DNA of 15,435 nt, from assembly GCA_902783345.1 (NCBI GenBank), contig CACZQI010000068.1, positions 1 to 15,435 of the forward strand. Reading direction: 5' to 3'. Source of the stretch: an uncultured Erysipelotrichaceae bacterium. Its GTDB lineage: Bacteria > Bacillota_I > Bacilli_A > RF39 > UBA660. The position numbers and the translations under genes are program-made. Under the pieces are notes generated by a model. That model saw only the letters and a list, made by a program, of their open reading frames with translations, did no database searches and had not been told where the DNA came from. Positions 13,043-15,435 of the stretch are shown here, one piece after another; position 1 is the stretch's first letter; each line of letters opens with the position of its first letter.

Positions 13043-13762
13043 ATGAATATACAAGATAGTCCGAAGCAAATTGCTTTAACAACAGAACAAATTAATGGAA
13101 TAAAAAATAAATATACAAGTATGGTTCCAGAAGTTAAGGAAGAACCAGTAGTTGCTGCTCCAACTCCAGAACCAGAACCAACACCTGAACCAAATATTTT
13201 TGATGCACCAGTTATGGAATCAGCTCCAGCGCCAAGTGTTGAACCTGCGCCTGCAGTAGAACCAGTTCAAGAGCCAGAACCTGTAGTTGCGCCTACTGAA
13301 GCAGTAGTTCAAGAAGCGCCTGCAAATGCTGCACCAGAAGCACCTGTAGAAGAAGTGCAAAATGAAAACCAAAATATTTTTGATCAAAGTACAAGCCCTG
13401 AACCAACTAATGCAGAAATTATAGGTGGAAATGAAAATGTTTTTGATACAACTAATGTATTTGATAATGCGAACTCTGTAGCTACTCCAGAAATGGATGC
13501 ATCACCAGTTGTAGAAAATATTTTTAATGAACCTGCGCCTGTAAATAACGAAGTTGTAAATAGTGCGCCAGTAGTTAATACTACTAATGAAATAGATGTA
13601 TTAAAAGGAGAATATGAACAAATCGTAAATGCCGCAGCTAACTTAAATAATATGGTTACCGAATTTGGTAAAAAATTAGCCGCTTATGGTATGAATAATA
13701 ATGAAATTGTTAATCAAAATGTAACTCCTGAAGTAACTAACAATCAAACTTTACATATGTAA
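13043..13762 (+). CDS. Disordered Pro/Glu/Ala-rich protein with repeated N-[IV]-F-[DN] motifs
   Basis: This 239-aa protein belongs to no family I know. An N-terminal helix (5-30) is followed by about 150 residues rich in Pro, Glu, Ala and Val, clearly unstructured. Five copies of a short motif stand in it: NIFD at 51 and 111, NVFD at 132 and 138, NIFN at 159. Residues 184-216 (EIDVLKGEYEQIVNAAANLN) should form an amphipathic helix or coiled coil. No signal peptide is present, so it is cytoplasmic, perhaps a scaffold or multivalent linker. GGGAGG lies 11 nt before the ATG, a little far. Base composition is visibly less A+T-rich than its neighbours because of the Pro/Ala codons. Confidence 0.75.
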   Translation: MNIQDSPKQIALTTEQINGIKNKYTSMVPEVKEEPVVAAPTPEPEPTPEPNIFDAPVMESAPAPSVEPAPAVEPVQEPEPVVAPTEAVVQEAPANAAPEAPVEEVQNENQNIFDQSTSPEPTNAEIIGGNENVFDTTNVFDNANSVATPEMDASPVVENIFNEPAPVNNEVVNSAPVVNTTNEIDVLKGEYEQIVNAAANLNNMVTEFGKKLAAYGMNNNEIVNQNVTPEVTNNQTLHM

Positions 13763-13787
13763 CTAGGTTATAAAACCTAGTTTTTTT
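13761..13787 (+). terminator. Terminator after the disordered-protein gene
   Basis: AACTAGGTT (13761-13769) and AACCTAGTT (13774-13782) pair perfectly around a 4-nt loop, followed by T5. It starts inside the stop codon and ends 13 nt before the next gene. Confidence 0.85.
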
Positions 13788-13800
13788 CATATATAGTAAT

Positions 13801-14685
13801 ATGGAAAGTGTATTAAATTATTATTATGGAGTTTTCGTTAATAAAATAAGTAAAAAAGAAGATTATTATATAATTGAAAGTGAAGATAGTGTATATCTTT
13901 TTGCTGAATTAATAAGTAGTATTGAAGAAGTAGAACATATTATTGATATATTAAATAAAACTGATATTAAATATCACTTATTAGTTTTAACTAAAGATCA
14001 AAAACCTTTTATAACCTATGATGAAAAGAATTATTGTTTACTAAAAGTTAGGTGTAATAATGAAAAGCCTTCATTAATATCTTTTGAAAAAACTAGAGTA
14101 GAAGGTACATCTAATTGGGCTGATATTTGGAGTAAAAGAATTGATTATTATGAAAGTCAAGTTGAAGAAGTAATTAAAGAACCCAATATAAAATATGCTC
14201 TTCAATATTATATAGGTCTTACTGAAATAGGCATTTATTATAATAACGTTTTAAAAGAAATATATTCTAATAATGATTTAATATATACTGTTTCTCATAA
14301 AAAAATAAATAGTCCTTTTAATCCGTTTAATTACTATAATCCATTAAATATGATAGTTGATATTGAAATTAGAGACTTAGCTGAGTATTTTAAAATGTCT
14401 TACTTTAATGATGTTTTAACTGAATATGAACTTTTAAATCTAATTGATAACCTTAAGTTTAGTGAAGCAATGGCTAATTATTTCTTTTTAAGATTATTAT
14501 ATCCTTCTTACTTTTTTTATCTTTATGATGAATATATTGAAAGTAAAGAATTAAATGATGATATAATTGAATGCATTAAAAAAAGTAAAGATTATGAGGC
14601 TTTACTTTCCAAAGTATATTCAAGATTGAAAATGAATAATGATATTAAAATTAAATTATGGTTTTTTAAATTTCAACATTTATAA
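13801..14685 (+). CDS. yutH: YutH-like spore coat protein (degenerate kinase fold)
   Basis: This 294-aa protein resembles YutH, a CotS-related, kinase-like spore-coat protein of B. subtilis (about 340 aa). Matches in order are NWADIWSKRIDYYESQ, ALQYYIGLTEIGIYYNN, MIVDIEIRDLAEYFKMSYF, FFLRLLYPSYFFYLYDEYI and DYEALLSKVYSRLK. Canonical kinase motifs (HxD, DFG) are not seen, as in YutH itself. No signal peptide is present. No ribosome site precedes ATG 13801, and a TATAGT/TATATA-like -10 (13790-13797) sits directly before it, so it may be leaderless like yunB. The NifU-like gene is convergent with a 20-nt overlap of the 3' ends. I know the match from memory; a profile search would settle it. Confidence 0.7.
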   Translation: MESVLNYYYGVFVNKISKKEDYYIIESEDSVYLFAELISSIEEVEHIIDILNKTDIKYHLLVLTKDQKPFITYDEKNYCLLKVRCNNEKPSLISFEKTRVEGTSNWADIWSKRIDYYESQVEEVIKEPNIKYALQYYIGLTEIGIYYNNVLKEIYSNNDLIYTVSHKKINSPFNPFNYYNPLNMIVDIEIRDLAEYFKMSYFNDVLTEYELLNLIDNLKFSEAMANYFFLRLLYPSYFFYLYDEYIESKELNDDIIECIKKSKDYEALLSKVYSRLKMNNDIKIKLWFFKFQHL

Positions 14686-14902
14686 TTTCTTTAATTTCAG
14701 GTATTTCTTCTTGCAAAGATTTTAAAATTGAGTCTTGAAGGGTAGTATCTTGATAACCACAATGAGCACAGGCACCTGATAATCTTACAAAACAAGTTCC
14801 ATTATCATATTTTATAAAATCAATATTACCACCATCAGCGTTTAAATAAGGTTTCATTGCTTCAATTATTTCAATTATTTTTTCTTCAGTAGTTTTTTCC
14901 AT
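14666..14902 (-). CDS. yutI: NifU C-terminal-domain Fe-S protein (YutI-like)
   Basis: This 78-aa protein is the NifU-type scaffold/carrier domain that holds or passes on Fe-S clusters. It begins MEKTTEEKIIEIIEAMKPYL and has the signature NADGGNIDFI, then the cluster-ligand CxxC in SGACAHCGYQDTTLQDSI. The sequence matches YutI of B. subtilis, also near yutH. A GTG at 14911 in frame is part of the ribosome site AGGTGA; ATG 14902 is the real start. Expressed from the minus-strand half of the divergent promoter at 14920-14952. It adds a second Fe-S biogenesis gene to the window besides sufB. Its 3' end overlaps the yutH-like gene by 20 nt. Confidence 0.9.
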   Translation of the reverse strand: MEKTTEEKIIEIIEAMKPYLNADGGNIDFIKYDNGTCFVRLSGACAHCGYQDTTLQDSILKSLQEEIPEIKEIINVEI

Positions 14903-14919
14903 AAATTTCACCTAAAGAA

Positions 14920-14928
14920 ATTATAGCA
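14920..14928 (-). promoter_or_regulatory. Extended -10 promoter of the NifU-like gene
   Basis: On the minus strand TGC-TATAAT (complement of 14920-14928). Start near 14913, about 11 nt before ATG 14902. The position of its -35 falls in the -10 of the facing promoter. Confidence 0.65.
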
Positions 14929-14943
14929 CACTTTGTATAGTAA

Positions 14944-14952
14944 TGCTATAAT
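14944..14952 (+). promoter_or_regulatory. Extended -10 promoter of the S1-domain gene
   Basis: TGC-TATAAT (14944-14952), the mirror image of the element at 14920-14928. Start near 14959, with GGGAAGGTG as ribosome site before ATG 14973. No separate strong -35. Confidence 0.65.
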
Positions 14953-14972
14953 GGATATAGGGAAGGTGAATT

Positions 14973-15335
14973 ATGAATTCATTTAAAGTAGGAGATATTA
15001 TTGAAGTAAAAGTAACTGGTATTGAACAATATGGTATTTTTGTTAAAGCCGATGAAGAATATACTGGACTTATTCATATATCGGAAATAGATAATAATTT
15101 TATAAAAAATATTAGTGATTATGCTTATATTGGCGAAACTATTTATGCAAATATTATTGGCATTAATGAAGAAAGCAAACAACTTAATTTATCAATTAAA
15201 AATATGAATTATACGAATAATGCTGATGAAAATCGCAAAGTAAAAGAGAGTATAAGTGGATTTTTACCTTTACATAATCACTTGGATGAATGGATTGAAG
15301 AAAGTCTACAAACAATTGAAAAAGAGAACGATTAA
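14973..15335 (+). CDS. S1-domain RNA-binding protein (CvfD/YugI, GSP13-like)
   Basis: This 120-aa protein has one S1 RNA-binding domain (residues 4-77): VGDIIEVKVTGIEQYGIFVK, TGLIHISEI, then YAYIGETIYANIIGINEESK and LNLSIKNM. A short linker leads to a C-terminal segment SGFLPLHNHLDEWIEESLQT, which matches the tail of YugI (general stress protein 13) and CvfD. These proteins bind RNA and ribosomes and affect post-transcriptional control and stress tolerance. AAGGTG precedes ATG 14973. The stop codon lies in the loop of the terminator that follows. Confidence 0.85.
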   Translation: MNSFKVGDIIEVKVTGIEQYGIFVKADEEYTGLIHISEIDNNFIKNISDYAYIGETIYANIIGINEESKQLNLSIKNMNYTNNADENRKVKESISGFLPLHNHLDEWIEESLQTIEKEND

Positions 15336-15345
15336 GTTCTCTTTT
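15321..15345. terminator. Bidirectional terminator between the S1 gene and tRNA-Lys
   Basis: AAAGAGAAC (15321-15329) and GTTCTCTTT (15336-15344) pair perfectly. On the plus strand CTCTTTTATATT follows; on the minus strand TTTTTC follows. It can end both the S1-domain mRNA and the tRNA transcript. The S1 gene's TAA is in the loop. Confidence 0.8.
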
Positions 15346-15355
15346 ATATTCGAAA

Positions 15356-15431
15356 TGGTGTCTCGTTGGGAATTCGAATCCCAGACCCTTTGATTAAAAG
15401 TCAAATGCTCTACCTGCTGAGCTAACGAGAC
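15356..15431 (-). tRNA. tRNA-Lys (anticodon TTT)
   Basis: The minus strand folds as a full 76-nt tRNA. The acceptor stem is GTCTCGT with ACGAGAC, the D stem GCTC with GAGC, the anticodon stem TTTGA with TCAAA around loop CTTTTAA, and the T arm TGGGA-TTCGAAT-TCCCA. The variable loop GGGTC has 5 nt. Discriminator A and the CCA end are encoded. The TTT anticodon reads AAA and AAG, the very frequent Lys codons of this A+T-rich genome. It lies just before the terminator at 15321-15345 and may be the last of a tRNA cluster beginning outside the window. Confidence 0.97.
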
Positions 15432-15435
15432 ATAA

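Noticed and set aside
14903..14911. GTG start of the NifU-like gene
   Set aside because: It is the GTG of the AGGTGA ribosome site. The ATG 9 nt downstream is well spaced.
9671..15335. Prophage or integrated element
   Set aside because: No integrase, transposase, phage structural genes or flanking direct repeats; the tRNA at the end is intact and no att-like repeat was found.
1..15435. Recoded genome (TGA as Trp), as in Mycoplasma
   Set aside because: Trp is written TGG in the conserved proteins, and TGA ends the DUF4130 and yutD genes at family-consistent positions.

Overview
This is a strongly A+T-rich stretch with compact, mostly plus-strand genes. TGA is used as a stop (for example at 2101-2103) and TGG encodes Trp, so the standard bacterial code applies. 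SpoVS, YunB, YutD, a YutH-like spore-coat protein, a YutI/NifU-like protein and a DUF1292 protein all point to a low-GC Gram-positive (Bacilli-type) bacterium with sporulation ancestry. A poorly characterised, reduced Bacilli lineage is my guess. Species cannot be read from the sequence.

Layout. 42-75 is the terminator of an upstream gene. 110-3650 is an overlapping operon: a radical-SAM DNA repair/modification protein, its DUF4130 partner, and a divergent GroEL-type chaperonin with no groES beside it. 3686-4832 holds an RlmI-type rRNA methyltransferase and spoVS. 4835-7759 is a self-contained operon (promoter, three genes, terminator) with a transglutaminase-like protein and two proteins I do not recognise. 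7769-9157 is sufB, alone and short at its N-terminus. 9158-10455 holds a dyad-rich region, a short ssb without the acidic tail, and a membrane-anchored protein resembling a polysaccharide deacetylase without its catalytic motifs.

10436-10875 looks empty of ordinary genes but has the architecture of a type I toxin-antitoxin locus. Two sigma-A-like promoters face each other. The minus-strand transcript carries a consensus ribosome binding site and a 32-codon, single-helix hydrophobic peptide (10606-10704). The plus-strand transcript is a short RNA of about 125 nt ending in a 16-bp hairpin that overlaps the peptide's stop codon and 3' UTR. This is the most interesting item in the window.

10843-14902 resembles the yunB-yutD-yutH-yutI order of Bacillus subtilis: yunB, a tail-anchored unknown, yutD, a DUF1292 protein, a disordered protein with repeated N-[IV]-F-[DN] motifs, yutH-like and a NifU-like gene. 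The window ends with an S1-domain RNA-binding protein (CvfD/YugI-like), expressed from a symmetric divergent promoter shared with the NifU-like gene, and a tRNA-Lys(TTT) on the minus strand.

Many promoters lie so close to their genes that leaders are about 10-20 nt. yunB, and perhaps yutH, appear to be leaderless.
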